Part shown: positions 50,148 through 59,222 of the stretch, in pieces
Layout: every line of letters starts with the position of its first letter
Numbering within the stretch: position 1 is the first letter of the stretch
Source of the DNA: Flavonifractor porci
GTDB taxonomy: Bacteria > Bacillota > Clostridia > Oscillospirales > Oscillospiraceae
DNA length: 64,000 nucleotides
Direction of reading: 5' to 3'
NCBI RefSeq assembly: GCF_037572415.1
Contig: NZ_JBBHLB010000004.1
Location: 62,001 to 126,000 of the forward strand
Program-made: the position numbers and the translations under genes
Notes under the pieces: model-generated
What the model saw: only the letters and a program-made list of their open reading frames with translations
Told to the model about the DNA's origin: nothing
Database searches by the model: none

Positions 50148-50696
50148 TTATTCAATCGTTGCATCCAAGTTGTCCAAAATGAACTGTTGGGCCGCCTTGT
50201 TATAGACGACCACGGTATAGGTTCCGTTTCTCCCTTGCCGCTGCTCTGAGGTAATGCCCAGTTGCTGCCCAGTATCAGTAGGCGTTCGCGTTGTCTTTCC
50301 ATCCTCTCTTGTGATCAGCGCCAGAAAACCTGCCTGTATCAGCCAGTCTAAAAGGGATTTATAGCTTAACTTTTTCATATTTTCCGGTTGAATCAGCTCA
50401 TTTATGCGCCTTGTGATCTCGCTGATGGGAATGGGGGTCTCAGAGTAGCGGAAATTTTTCCGAGTTTCATAGTCAAGTTGAAACGGTACTTTTTCCGTTT
50501 TTGTTTTTCTTTGCGATACGCCTCCATTTTCCACAATCTGTCTCAGCAGATCAGACACATAAAAAAGGCAACGGGAAATCCTAACATTATTTATGCTATC
50601 GGAATCTGGAACCGGTTGATCCGTCAATGGATTGATTCCATTGGCAAGCTTTTCGATATAGGTCTTTGCATAAGCAATTTTCTCCACTTCGGTCAT
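50148..50696 (-). CDS. Helicase-associated protein of unknown function, possible winged helix
   Basis: A 182-residue soluble protein. The N-terminal 70 residues are helical (ISRCLFYVSDLLRQIVENGG). The C-terminal part (about 95-150, MKKLSYKSLLDWLIQAGFL then TRTPTDTGQQLGI) looks like a winged helix. It lies 12 bases after the SauUSI-like gene and 17 before mutT, hence co-transcribed. I recognise no family; DNA binding or control of the cluster is plausible. Confidence 0.65.
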   Translation of the reverse strand: MTEVEKIAYAKTYIEKLANGINPLTDQPVPDSDSINNVRISRCLFYVSDLLRQIVENGGVSQRKTKTEKVPFQLDYETRKNFRYSETPIPISEITRRINELIQPENMKKLSYKSLLDWLIQAGFLALITREDGKTTRTPTDTGQQLGITSEQRQGRNGTYTVVVYNKAAQQFILDNLDATIE

Positions 50697-50708
50697 TCCA
50701 ATCCCTCC

Positions 50709-53700
50709 TTAACCCACAACAAGTTTATTTGTTTTCTTGAGAAACTTCGCTGGAATCGGCCGATCCAGCTGCCATGTAATATTCATAGGCCTGCTTCCAT
50801 CATGCTTCACATAGTTGGCCGTTCCCAGGAAGGTATAGGCCGCTGCACCGCCTGTGAGCCGGTCCGCCTTGAACTCCCGGACAAACAGCAGCACTTTGCT
50901 GCCGCGCTCCCGGTGGTGAATGTATCGCTGCCCAGTGGGAGAGGCCGCCGCTGTAGTGCTCTGGCTCTGCCAGTGGAACAGGTTCTCGTTGATGGAGTAA
51001 TCGTGATACATTGTGGTGGGCGAGTAGTCCTTATCCGCCTTATTCAGTGTCACAAAGAACACGTCCAGTTGCTTTTCCGGCAGCCACTTCACGCCCTCGC
51101 GCACCGTGGCTGGTTTCAGAAAATCCAGCGCCACCAGTAGCTGGTCCCGGGTATAGGTGCAGTGGAGGTCCAGCGGGCAGCCAAAGCCCAGATCCACCGG
51201 CTCGTCAATGAAGTCAATTTGCTCATACCGATAGCGGAGCAGGTTCAAAAGCTCACCCAGTAACACCGGGCTGTCCGACAGCGCGTACAGGTTATCCAGA
51301 ACCTCATCGGATGTCCAACCCTCCGCCGCCTTGCCCCAAATGGTCACATAGAACATCTGGAGCATCCGCTGCTCCAACTCGCTCATCGCCGCGAAGTCCA
51401 CATCGTCCAGACGGGGCAGCAGGTCCAGCATGAAGCGTATCCACCGCCGTGAGTCCACAACGGCCAACCGGCCAAAGGCTTTCGTGAGCACCTCCTCCAG
51501 CGGTTCGCTGAAATCCGGGATTACGTCCGCCCTGGCGCAGATGCGGGAGAAGGAGGAGAACCTGTAAATTGCCCTTGGGTCCAGGTGGTAATACTCCAGA
51601 AAGTTTGCCAGAGTCAGTTCCAGACCACTGTCCTCTGCAAAGCTGGCTGCTCGGGACACCAGCCCGGCGGTATTGCCGTAGGAGGCGCGGATGTTGTCCA
51701 GAATGTACTTGGCCGCCTTCTTCTCCAGCTGTATATAGCAGCCCTTGGGTGCGGAAACAAAGCCGTCTTTGATCTCCCGGGTCACGCTGCGGGTTGTGTT
51801 GGACAGCAAAGCGGCAAATTTATCCTCAAAGTTATACCGCTTGTTGGCCTGGCCGATAAAGTCCAGCACGGTCAGGCATTCCTTATCCTCTGCCAGCCGC
51901 AGACCACGACCCAGCTGCTGGAGGAAGATGGTCAGGGACTCGGTGGGCCGCAGGAATAGCACGGTGTTGACCTCCGGGATGTCCACGCCCTCGTTGTAGA
52001 TGTCCACCACAAAGATGAAGCGAACCTCACCGCCTACCAGCTGCCCTTTGGCGGTTTTTCTTTCCTCGTCCGAGGATTTTCCGGTCAAGAAGATGGAAGG
52101 AATTCCGTGGCTGTTGAAATAGCGGCACATAAATTCCGCATGTTCGATGGACACGCAGAAGCCCAGGCCCTTCACCTCGTCGATGTCGGTTACATACTTG
52201 AGAAGGGAGGACACCACCAGGTCGGCGCGGCGGTTGGCCACGGCGCCGCTGAAGGTGTAAAGATTGGAAAGCTCCCCCTTATCGTAGCCGCCGGCACTCC
52301 ATTTCAAGGTGTTCAGATCCACCGTATCGGTGACGCCAAAATACTGGAAGGGGCACAGCAGCTTACGGTCAATGGCCTCCGGCAGACGAATCTCGGCGGC
52401 AATTCGGTTGTTGAAGTAGGGCAGCACACTCTTGCCGTCCATACGCTCCGGGGTAGCGGTCAGGCCCAACAGGATTTGGGGCTGGTAGTAGGTCAGCAGC
52501 TTTTGGTAAGTGGGCGCTGCCGCGTGGTGGAACTCGTCCACCACGATGTAGTCATAGAAATCCGGGGTGGTTTTCGCGGTAAAATCCTGGGAGTTGAAGG
52601 TCTGAATGGACAGGAACAGATGGTCAATACTCTCAGGGCGATAATTGCCCACTAACAGCTCACCGAAGTTGGCGTCCTTCAAAATCGCCCGGAAGGTGTA
52701 CAAACTCTGTCGCAGGATCTCCTCCCGGTGGGCTACAAAGAGCAGCCGGCAGGGCTTGCCAGGATGCTGCTTGCAAAACCGCTTGTAGTCCAAGGCGGAG
52801 ATCACCGTCTTGCCGGTGCCGGTTGCGGCCACTACCAGGTTGCGGGTATAGCCCCGGACAGTGCGCTCGGCCTCCAGCTTGTCCAGGATCTCCTGCTGGT
52901 AGGAGTAGGGCGCGATATCCATGGTGTACACTTCGGCGTTGTTGGCGTCGAAGTATTTTTCTGCCTTCAGCGCCCGGGCCAGCCGCTCCTTCTGATCCTC
53001 GGAGTAGTACTCAAACTCACTGGAGTTCCAGTAGCTCTCGAAGGTGGCGGCGATCTTGTCGATGGTCTCCGGCAGATCCCGGCGGGTTACCTTCACATTC
53101 CACTCTAAGCCGCTGGAGATGGCGGCATTGGACAGGTTGGAGGAACCCACATAGGCCGTGGTGAAGCCGGTATCCCGGTAAAAGACATAAGTCTTGGCGT
53201 GGAGCCGGGTGCGCTTGGTGTCGTAGCTGACCTTGATTTTAGTATTAGGTAGGGCCCGCAGCTCCTCAATAGCCTTCACATCGGTTGCCCCCATGTAAGA
53301 GGTGGTGATGATCCGCAGCTCCCCTCCGTTTTGGGTGAACTCCCGCAGCTCATCTATCAAGAGCCGTAGGCCGCTCCACTTGATGAAAGATACCAGCATG
53401 TCAATGCGGTCAGCGGAGACGATCTCCTTTTTGAGCTCCGTGTACATCTGGGGCTCATGGATGGCCCCGGTGAACAGGCTGCTCTGGGCGATGGAGGTCT
53501 CCGGCCGGCTCAGTTCGGCAGCCGTTTTGCCCACCGCCAGGCGGGGATCTTGCTCCCGCAAAAGCGCAAGAAGCTGCTCTGCCCGCTGGTCAACGCTCAG
53601 CGCGGCAAAGTCAGCTTCCTGGGTCGTATTCTGGATGAGGGTTACAATCTGGTTGGCAAGGCTGATCTGTGTGGAGAGATCTCCGCCGTTGTCCACCACA

Positions 53701-53864
53701 TTCTCCAGGCCCTTTTGCACCACATCCGCCAGATACTGCGCCAGTACCTTGGAGGCCTCCGCCTTGTCAATGGGCGCAACCGATTTGCGGGCATCGGGAA
53801 TCTCCGAAAGCTCGTGGTGCAGGGCAGTATTGATGATTTGTTCGTAAAGGCCGGGAGACAGCAT
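50709..53864 (-). CDS. SauUSI-like type IV restriction protein: PLD nuclease + SF2 helicase + DUF3427
   Basis: A 1051-residue protein. A phospholipase D-type nuclease site HAKTYVFYR...VGSSNLSNA is at about 222-245. SF2 helicase motifs follow: Walker A ATGTGKT (347-353), VVDEFHHAA (442-450), LTATPERMD and QQLGRGLR. A long C-terminal part contains DUF3427-like sequence (KDYSPTTMYHDYSINENLFHW). This is the SauUSI order; SauUSI restricts DNA with modified cytosines in Staphylococcus. Substrate here is inferred. It follows hamB by 19 bases but has the GC-rich base use of the genes to its left. Confidence 0.88.
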   Translation of the reverse strand: MLSPGLYEQIINTALHHELSEIPDARKSVAPIDKAEASKVLAQYLADVVQKGLENVVDNGGDLSTQISLANQIVTLIQNTTQEADFAALSVDQRAEQLLALLREQDPRLAVGKTAAELSRPETSIAQSSLFTGAIHEPQMYTELKKEIVSADRIDMLVSFIKWSGLRLLIDELREFTQNGGELRIITTSYMGATDVKAIEELRALPNTKIKVSYDTKRTRLHAKTYVFYRDTGFTTAYVGSSNLSNAAISSGLEWNVKVTRRDLPETIDKIAATFESYWNSSEFEYYSEDQKERLARALKAEKYFDANNAEVYTMDIAPYSYQQEILDKLEAERTVRGYTRNLVVAATGTGKTVISALDYKRFCKQHPGKPCRLLFVAHREEILRQSLYTFRAILKDANFGELLVGNYRPESIDHLFLSIQTFNSQDFTAKTTPDFYDYIVVDEFHHAAAPTYQKLLTYYQPQILLGLTATPERMDGKSVLPYFNNRIAAEIRLPEAIDRKLLCPFQYFGVTDTVDLNTLKWSAGGYDKGELSNLYTFSGAVANRRADLVVSSLLKYVTDIDEVKGLGFCVSIEHAEFMCRYFNSHGIPSIFLTGKSSDEERKTAKGQLVGGEVRFIFVVDIYNEGVDIPEVNTVLFLRPTESLTIFLQQLGRGLRLAEDKECLTVLDFIGQANKRYNFEDKFAALLSNTTRSVTREIKDGFVSAPKGCYIQLEKKAAKYILDNIRASYGNTAGLVSRAASFAEDSGLELTLANFLEYYHLDPRAIYRFSSFSRICARADVIPDFSEPLEEVLTKAFGRLAVVDSRRWIRFMLDLLPRLDDVDFAAMSELEQRMLQMFYVTIWGKAAEGWTSDEVLDNLYALSDSPVLLGELLNLLRYRYEQIDFIDEPVDLGFGCPLDLHCTYTRDQLLVALDFLKPATVREGVKWLPEKQLDVFFVTLNKADKDYSPTTMYHDYSINENLFHWQSQSTTAAASPTGQRYIHHRERGSKVLLFVREFKADRLTGGAAAYTFLGTANYVKHDGSRPMNITWQLDRPIPAKFLKKTNKLVVG

Positions 53865-53883
53865 ATTAATACCTCAAGTCAAA

Positions 53884-56277
53884 TTATAATGTTCGCATTG
53901 CCTTGATAAAAAGAAAATTTTCATAGTCATCAAACAATGTCCGTATTGCCTGATAATGCTCTCTACAATATTGTTTTGATTCAGCAACAGACATATTGTT
54001 TAAAGCTCTATACTTTTCCTCTATACGCCTAATGGCATCAGTGGGAAATCCATATTCAATTAACGCTTCCCCTAATGACGTCTTAACTCCCGTTTCATAA
54101 TATCTGCACACTTTTGATAACGAGAAATTTTCGACATTCACATTCTTTTTATTTGCTATAAAGGTGATAACGCTTTCGAAAAGTGACAATATTTTTGGAA
54201 TTTTATGTTCCAAAATATCTCTCCGCGAATTAAATGCGTGGGAATAAGCATCATCCATAGTTTTGCGTTTTCCCTTTCGGTACATATCAATCTCATATTC
54301 GAGAATGGCCTTAAAGCCACCTGAATAATAACTGTTTGCAATTGCTGAAAATCGCTTTTTTGTGCGTTCGTCAATTAGCCCTGCTTTATAGTAGGTGTCA
54401 AGGATTTTTGAAATCCACCTAAATTGCAGAAAGTTTTCGACATCAACTGAATGAGCAATCCAGTTCGCATATTTGGAGAACTCCTCGTTTTCAATCAGAA
54501 CTTCCGCTAATTTTTCTTGATTTTCCCGCGAAACAGTTCGATTTATAGCAAATATCTCTTTGGCCAATATAAAGTTTTTTGCCGTTTCTTCGCGCCTGGC
54601 TTTTTCCTCTTTGTTCCGAAAAGACAAGTCTTCCATATCTGCATTATCCAAATCGATTACACTAATAGATTTGTCAGAATATGTAACAAAGTCAAGTGAT
54701 AGCGATTCGGAGTGTTCGATCTCAACAAGTTCTTTTGACACATAAAACACTCTACCCACAAAGCAATGATAATACCTTCCAGCCCGGCCTATAATGTTTT
54801 TGATGTCAAATGGAGTAAGTTTTTGCCCACCTTTGGATGCATTCAATATTATCATGTTTTGTGCATCAGTATTTACGCCTTCAACAATTGTTGATGTACA
54901 AAACATAATATCAAATGTGCCTTTGTTAAATTGATCCAAAACCTCCTGCTGAATGTATTTAGGAAGTTTTCCGTGATGTATGCCAAATCCTTTTTTAAGA
55001 ACCTGAATAAAGCTCCATTCATCTGCAGAGTGATCAATATCATACTCTTTTTGGATATGCCGAATAAACATTTTAAAGCTATCCGGAAAAGTGTCATAAA
55101 TCTCTTTGCCCATATTGCCGGCTAATTTAACAGAATATTCTGCAGCCTTTCTTGGTGAATTGCAATATAGAAGGGTTTTCCCATATTTTTTATTATCAAT
55201 GTAAGAAACTACTTCTTTAATGCGGTCATTTATTTTTGTTCCAGAGGGAATTAAGCCTGTATTTTTTGAATCAGGCAAACATTCTGGCATCTTTTCTTCA
55301 ATTCTTGTATTGTAGGCGTTGACAGCAATTCTCAAAGTAGGCTCAAAACTAATTTCTTTGACAGTAATCTGATTAGCGCTCAAAAAGCGTTTCATACCTA
55401 TTCCAAAATGTTCTTGGGCTAAATTGGGACCTGCAAGATAATATTCATCAACTGTTTTAGCAAGTAAATATAGTGCTATTCTAAAAGTTTTTCCTCTGTC
55501 CTCATTGAGAAACTCTTGTGAAGAAACATCCGCCTTGGATTTCCGTGAATTTTTTAAACCATTCTTATCCTCGTCTTCTTCAGTGCCATCTGTACAATAA
55601 TCTTCGTCAATTTTGTAAACTTCATCAAAGAAAAAGAAATCTATTCTCAAATTTGGAAAAGCTGCAATTAACTGTAGCGCACGCTCCGGAGTAAAAACAA
55701 ATATGTAGTTCGTTTCATCATCAAGCGTCACATCGACGGTTTTGACAATTTGGTAATCCAGCTCATTATCCGAAACAAACTTCTGCATCATTCTGGCGTT
55801 TTCCAGTAGCAATGCGACAGTAGGAAAAACCAATAAAATATTGTGGTATCTGTCCTTATTTAAAAAAACAATTTCTCGCATTAAGAAAGTTTTTCCGTAA
55901 GAGGTCGGTGCACTAACAAGCAGTCTCCGAACTGTAAGATTTTGAAAAAGGTCAACCACCTCTTGTTGGCTTTTATCCAAAATATTATTTGGAGATACTT
56001 TCGATCGGTATAGATTAGTTATAGATGGTGCGCTAATGTTGCCCAGATGTCCTGTTGAAGGAAGCGGCTCCTCAGTGAGCTTATTTAACATGTTATAGCC
56101 AAAGACTCTCATTTTTTGCGATGCAATATAAAGGAGTTCAGCAATAATCTTATCATTCTTTAATGTTTCACTATCTGATACCCAGCAAACAAGATCACGC
56201 AATACATCAACAGATTTGGAATCGTCGGGATTATAGTTGTTTATCGCACATAGTAATTGACTAACATAATCCTGCAT
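53884..56277 (-). CDS. hamB: Hachiman defence helicase HamB
   Basis: A 797-residue SF2 helicase. Walker A APTSYGKT (about 123-130), DEVY in place of DEAH (218-221), an acidic insert (about 224-245), IHHGKLPKYIQQEVLDQF (motif IV region) and NIIGRAGRYYHC (motif VI). The C-terminal 250 residues are helical. The gene overlaps hamA by 17 bp. In Hachiman the helicase detects damaged or unusual DNA and releases the HamA nuclease. Base use is clearly AT-rich compared with all neighbours to the left, a sign of separate acquisition. Confidence 0.85.
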   Translation of the reverse strand: MQDYVSQLLCAINNYNPDDSKSVDVLRDLVCWVSDSETLKNDKIIAELLYIASQKMRVFGYNMLNKLTEEPLPSTGHLGNISAPSITNLYRSKVSPNNILDKSQQEVVDLFQNLTVRRLLVSAPTSYGKTFLMREIVFLNKDRYHNILLVFPTVALLLENARMMQKFVSDNELDYQIVKTVDVTLDDETNYIFVFTPERALQLIAAFPNLRIDFFFFDEVYKIDEDYCTDGTEEDEDKNGLKNSRKSKADVSSQEFLNEDRGKTFRIALYLLAKTVDEYYLAGPNLAQEHFGIGMKRFLSANQITVKEISFEPTLRIAVNAYNTRIEEKMPECLPDSKNTGLIPSGTKINDRIKEVVSYIDNKKYGKTLLYCNSPRKAAEYSVKLAGNMGKEIYDTFPDSFKMFIRHIQKEYDIDHSADEWSFIQVLKKGFGIHHGKLPKYIQQEVLDQFNKGTFDIMFCTSTIVEGVNTDAQNMIILNASKGGQKLTPFDIKNIIGRAGRYYHCFVGRVFYVSKELVEIEHSESLSLDFVTYSDKSISVIDLDNADMEDLSFRNKEEKARREETAKNFILAKEIFAINRTVSRENQEKLAEVLIENEEFSKYANWIAHSVDVENFLQFRWISKILDTYYKAGLIDERTKKRFSAIANSYYSGGFKAILEYEIDMYRKGKRKTMDDAYSHAFNSRRDILEHKIPKILSLFESVITFIANKKNVNVENFSLSKVCRYYETGVKTSLGEALIEYGFPTDAIRRIEEKYRALNNMSVAESKQYCREHYQAIRTLFDDYENFLFIKAMRTL

Positions 56278-57199
56278 AGAATCCGCGCTCCTTATCTCTC
56301 AATCTTTCGACACTTTCTATGGGGAATACATAGAAAATAATTTCCGGAGTAATAAGTCCAAACGAATAAGAATGCCTTGCGTAATATTGCCGGATAGATT
56401 CAACTTCTACTTGAATTTTATTAAAGACATCTTTTGCCTCACTGTAAACGCTACTCTTCCCATATGCAAGCAAGCATGGAACTCGAATTTTAATATTACT
56501 TTTTTGAAAATGCTTGAGCAGCTCGGCTATACGACGAGAATCGTCTTCATCGCTCATAATTATATTAATTCGATTGATTGCATCCAAAATATCTTTTGCA
56601 TCATCTGTAATCTCAACGCGTTTATCACAAATAAAGTAAATCTGTTTCGCTAAATACTCTTTAGTATATTTGGTTAAAAGGTCTTCACTAATACTGGACT
56701 TACAGTAATCCTTTTCTCCCAGTTTTGCTTGTCCAAGCCATAGAGTAATGCCTGTTTGATCCTTTGTAAAATATGTTAGATCATATCCTTTTATTTCATT
56801 GTTATCATTTTGTCTAAAAATAGTTCTTATAGCAAGCTTATACGCATTTGGGTTATACATTTGCACCAGCAAGTCTAATAAAGCTTCACTGGGTAAACCA
56901 TCAGTTATGCCGGCTCGTTTGGGGAGTCGTTGTTTATAAGCATACCTTGCTGCCTTTTCCAAGGATTTGAACATATCTTCTTGGTAAAACCGGACAACCT
57001 CTTCCTCTCCAAAGGCATAAAACAGTAAATTATGGCGCATTAGCTCCGCCAAATCTTCTACAGCAGATTCCGAAACCGCATGAACATAGGGGTTGAACTG
57101 ATAGCAATTTTTAGTGGGGCAAAACGAAAAAATAATGCCTTTACTTTTCTGAACAATTTCCTTATCAAACAGTTCTCGATATTTCTGCTGTAAAGACAT
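56261..57199 (-). CDS. hamA: Hachiman defence nuclease HamA (DUF1837)
   Basis: About 312 residues. The DUF1837 fold is suggested by PSEALLDLL, then EIKGYDLTYF and LWLGQAKLGEK, which supply Glu, Asp and Q-x-K. Most HamA proteins, from memory, have E-x-K here, so Gln may be a tolerated variant or a weakened site. The preferred start is ATG 57199 with GGAGG 3 bases ahead; ATG 57214 lacks a site. It forms the two-gene Hachiman system with hamB, preceded 5-20 bases upstream by an XRE regulator. Effector: DNA degradation on phage infection (known for the family). Confidence 0.82.
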   Translation of the reverse strand: MSLQQKYRELFDKEIVQKSKGIIFSFCPTKNCYQFNPYVHAVSESAVEDLAELMRHNLLFYAFGEEEVVRFYQEDMFKSLEKAARYAYKQRLPKRAGITDGLPSEALLDLLVQMYNPNAYKLAIRTIFRQNDNNEIKGYDLTYFTKDQTGITLWLGQAKLGEKDYCKSSISEDLLTKYTKEYLAKQIYFICDKRVEITDDAKDILDAINRINIIMSDEDDSRRIAELLKHFQKSNIKIRVPCLLAYGKSSVYSEAKDVFNKIQVEVESIRQYYARHSYSFGLITPEIIFYVFPIESVERLRDKERGFYAGLC

Positions 57200-57218
57200 T
57201 TTCCTCCGCTCCATTTCA

Positions 57219-57440
57219 TTATTTTAAACTTTCCTCACGTTCTGGGCATATTTCTATGATGTCTTCAATCTGACAATTTAGTGCCGTACAAATCTTTAGG
57301 AGGATCTCTGTAGTGACATGACCGTTTCGCCCCATTTTAGTAACCGAGGCAGGGCTAATTCCTGCCTTCGCACACAGGTCTTTCTTCTTCATGTCTTTGT
57401 CAATAAGTAGCTTCCAAAGCTTTTTATAGCTGACTGCCAT
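57219..57440 (-). CDS. XRE-family regulator in front of Hachiman
   Basis: A 73-residue Cro/CI-type HTH protein (YozG-like): KDLCAKAGISPASVTKMGRN is the recognition unit. The start follows GGAGGAATCTTCTT. It precedes hamA in the same direction and shares its AT-rich base use, so it likely came with the system and controls it. The C-terminus is short and acidic. Confidence 0.9.
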   Translation of the reverse strand: MAVSYKKLWKLLIDKDMKKKDLCAKAGISPASVTKMGRNGHVTTEILLKICTALNCQIEDIIEICPEREESLK

Positions 57441-57467
57441 AAGAAGATTCCTCCATACTGATCAAGC

Positions 57468-57497
57468 AAAAATGCTCTGCCAGACGGCAGAGCATTT
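57468..57497 (-). terminator. Terminator hairpin in front of the XRE-hamAB operon
   Basis: Perfect 12-bp hairpin (57470-57481 with 57486-57497) followed on the minus strand by five T, only 28 bases before the XRE start. Either it ends the transcript from 58199 leftward, or it lies in the hamAB leader and acts as attenuator. Confidence 0.85.
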
Positions 57498-57553
57498 GGT
57501 TTATGCGATCATGCCGTCAAGATCTATTCCAACACCTGACAGCGTTGTATATA

Positions 57554-57582
57554 ATGATAGCATATTCAGCAGAAATGCGCAA
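57554..57582 (-). promoter_or_regulatory. Possible promoter of the XRE-hamAB operon
   Basis: Minus-strand TTGCGC (57582-57577) and TATCAT (57559-57554) with a 17-base spacer. If used, transcription would start upstream of the terminator hairpin at 57468-57497. Confidence 0.45.
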
Positions 57583-57587
57583 GAAAA

Positions 57588-57885
57588 TCATGCATTCGCA
57601 CGATTTTTAGTTTTTCTCAGAAAGACTCCCTGTAATTTCCATGACGGCAGGAGTACTCCATAATACTTTTCTATTTCTTTGTTTATGTGGTTCAGTTTTT
57701 GCGTCAGCCCATGTGGCTGCAGCACCGCTGGTTCTGGCAGCTCCAGAAACGTTACCTGGGGCGCGGTCACTGCGGGTGTTGGGTTCAGTGCGGGTACTTC
57801 TTGCCCGCTGTGTTTTGCGGTGACACAGCGGCCCACAGGGCGAAATTGGCGGTAATCGCTGAGGCCATAGCAATTTGTTTTTCAT
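57588..57885 (-). pseudogene. Degenerate small gene behind the DUF6809-like gene
   Basis: ATG 57885 overlaps the DUF6809-like stop (ATGA), but its frame soon becomes Arg/Pro-rich. Protein-like sequence continues in two other frames: MASAITANFALWAAVS from 57868, then VPALNPTPAVTAPQVTFLEL and KLNHINKEIEKYYGVLLPSW to 57588. This is what a coupled gene damaged by at least two indels would look like. Product unknown. Confidence 0.4.
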
Positions 57886-58199
57886 TCCGATTCCTCATTA
57901 GATACACAACGAGCGCCCGTTCTCCTGGTCCGACAGGAGAATGCGCGCTCGTTTTCGTCGTTGTGCAGTTCGATTGAGAGCCTCCACGCCAGTTCAAAGC
58001 CAGCCATAAAGCTGTCGAGGGAGGTCTGTTCTCTAATAGAATCCTGGGCATCGATGATCCGCAGCACCAGTCTTCGCTCTGGCTTTTCCAGAGCTGCGAT
58101 CAACGCCTTGTGGCACTCCTCCACTTCGTTCTCCTGTTCGTCAAGCTCCGGGCGGACATAAAAGCAATCATACAGCTCTTTGAGCAGCTTGTTTTCCAT
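57882..58199 (-). CDS. DUF6809-like protein
   Basis: The 105-residue helical protein starts at ATG 58199, 9 bases after AAGGAG. It has ELYDCFYVRPELDE, VEECHKALI, LVLRIIDAQDSI and SFMAGFELAWRLSIEL, a pattern I recall as DUF6809 in Oscillospiraceae mobile elements. Function unknown. It follows the integrase pair in the same direction after 55 bases. Confidence 0.72.
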   Translation of the reverse strand: MENKLLKELYDCFYVRPELDEQENEVEECHKALIAALEKPERRLVLRIIDAQDSIREQTSLDSFMAGFELAWRLSIELHNDENERAFSCRTRRTGARCVSNEESE

Positions 58200-58253
58200 C
58201 GTCATCATCTCCTTGCGACCCAAACATATACCACACCTTCCGCAGAATAGCTA

Positions 58254-59222
58254 TTAGAATTTCAGGAGATTATCCAGAATGTCTGCCGCTTGCCGCAGTT
58301 CTTCCCGGGATGCTTCACTGGGGCTGTTTTCGCTTTTGGCGGTGTGGTTGGCCAGGTAGGGGGCGTAGTTCTGCCGCGTCATTGAAGTTCGGAAATGCCC
58401 CAGCATCTGAGAAACCTCTTTCGTGTCCATTCCGTTTTGCAGAGATAAGACGGCGCAAGTGTGCCGGAGATCGGCGAACCGAATATGATCCAGCCCGGCC
58501 TCTTTGATAATCTCATTGTGCATCCGGCGCACCATCTGGGGCGAGTAGGGCTTTTGTGTGGCCGGGTGCATGAATATGAGCGGGCTGCTGGGGTGCTTGG
58601 CGTGTTCCATGCTTAGGAGCTCAACCGCTTCTGCGGTCAGGCTGATGGTTCTGGTGCCGCCTTTGTACTCCACCAACTCCCGCCGCTCTACCGCGCGGCT
58701 CTCCGAGATGGTCAGCGTCCGCTCCTTTACATCCAAATCGCTCCACTTCAACGCAATTAGCTCTCCTTGCCGAAGCCCCGCCGTCAGCGCCAGCAGGAAC
58801 ATGGGGAGGTAGCCAAGCCGCTGGGCCGCGTCCAGATAGTCCTCTACCTCTGTTGGGGTCAGCACATTGGCGCTGACCTTCTTGGGCTTCGGATAGTGAA
58901 ACGCACGGGCAGGATTGTCGTTTATCAGGCCATCCCGGATCGCTTGGTCCAGACATTGCTGGAGCAGCCGGTGGATGTGCCGCATGGTGTGTTCGCCCAG
59001 TCCTGGGTATTCGGGACTCTCCGGGCGGTGACCGCCAAAGCGTTTTCGCTCCTCCAGAAAATCTCCAACCTGTTCCGCAGTCAATTCCTCCAGCGGTATA
59101 TTCCCCAAGCCGGGGAGGATATGGTTTTTGAAGAGATATCCATGAGCGGCGTATGTGGTCGGGCGGCTCTGATTCTTGTCATAGACCTCCTGCCAGTGAA
59201 CGATGTACTCTTTCAGCGTCAT
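58254..59222 (-). CDS. Tyrosine recombinase (second integrase module, member 1)
   Basis: The 322-residue recombinase starts at ATG 59222 (GGAGGTGGGGAT upstream). It has a core-binding domain (about 5-110) and catalytic domain with Arg in TAGLRQGEL and a candidate Tyr in RQNYAPY. Box II reads FADLRHT, so the usual His of HxxR is Ala. Its start overlaps the stop of the upstream truncated integrase (ATGA). Different in sequence from the integrase at 37397. Confidence 0.85.
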   Translation of the reverse strand: MTLKEYIVHWQEVYDKNQSRPTTYAAHGYLFKNHILPGLGNIPLEELTAEQVGDFLEERKRFGGHRPESPEYPGLGEHTMRHIHRLLQQCLDQAIRDGLINDNPARAFHYPKPKKVSANVLTPTEVEDYLDAAQRLGYLPMFLLALTAGLRQGELIALKWSDLDVKERTLTISESRAVERRELVEYKGGTRTISLTAEAVELLSMEHAKHPSSPLIFMHPATQKPYSPQMVRRMHNEIIKEAGLDHIRFADLRHTCAVLSLQNGMDTKEVSQMLGHFRTSMTRQNYAPYLANHTAKSENSPSEASREELRQAADILDNLLKF

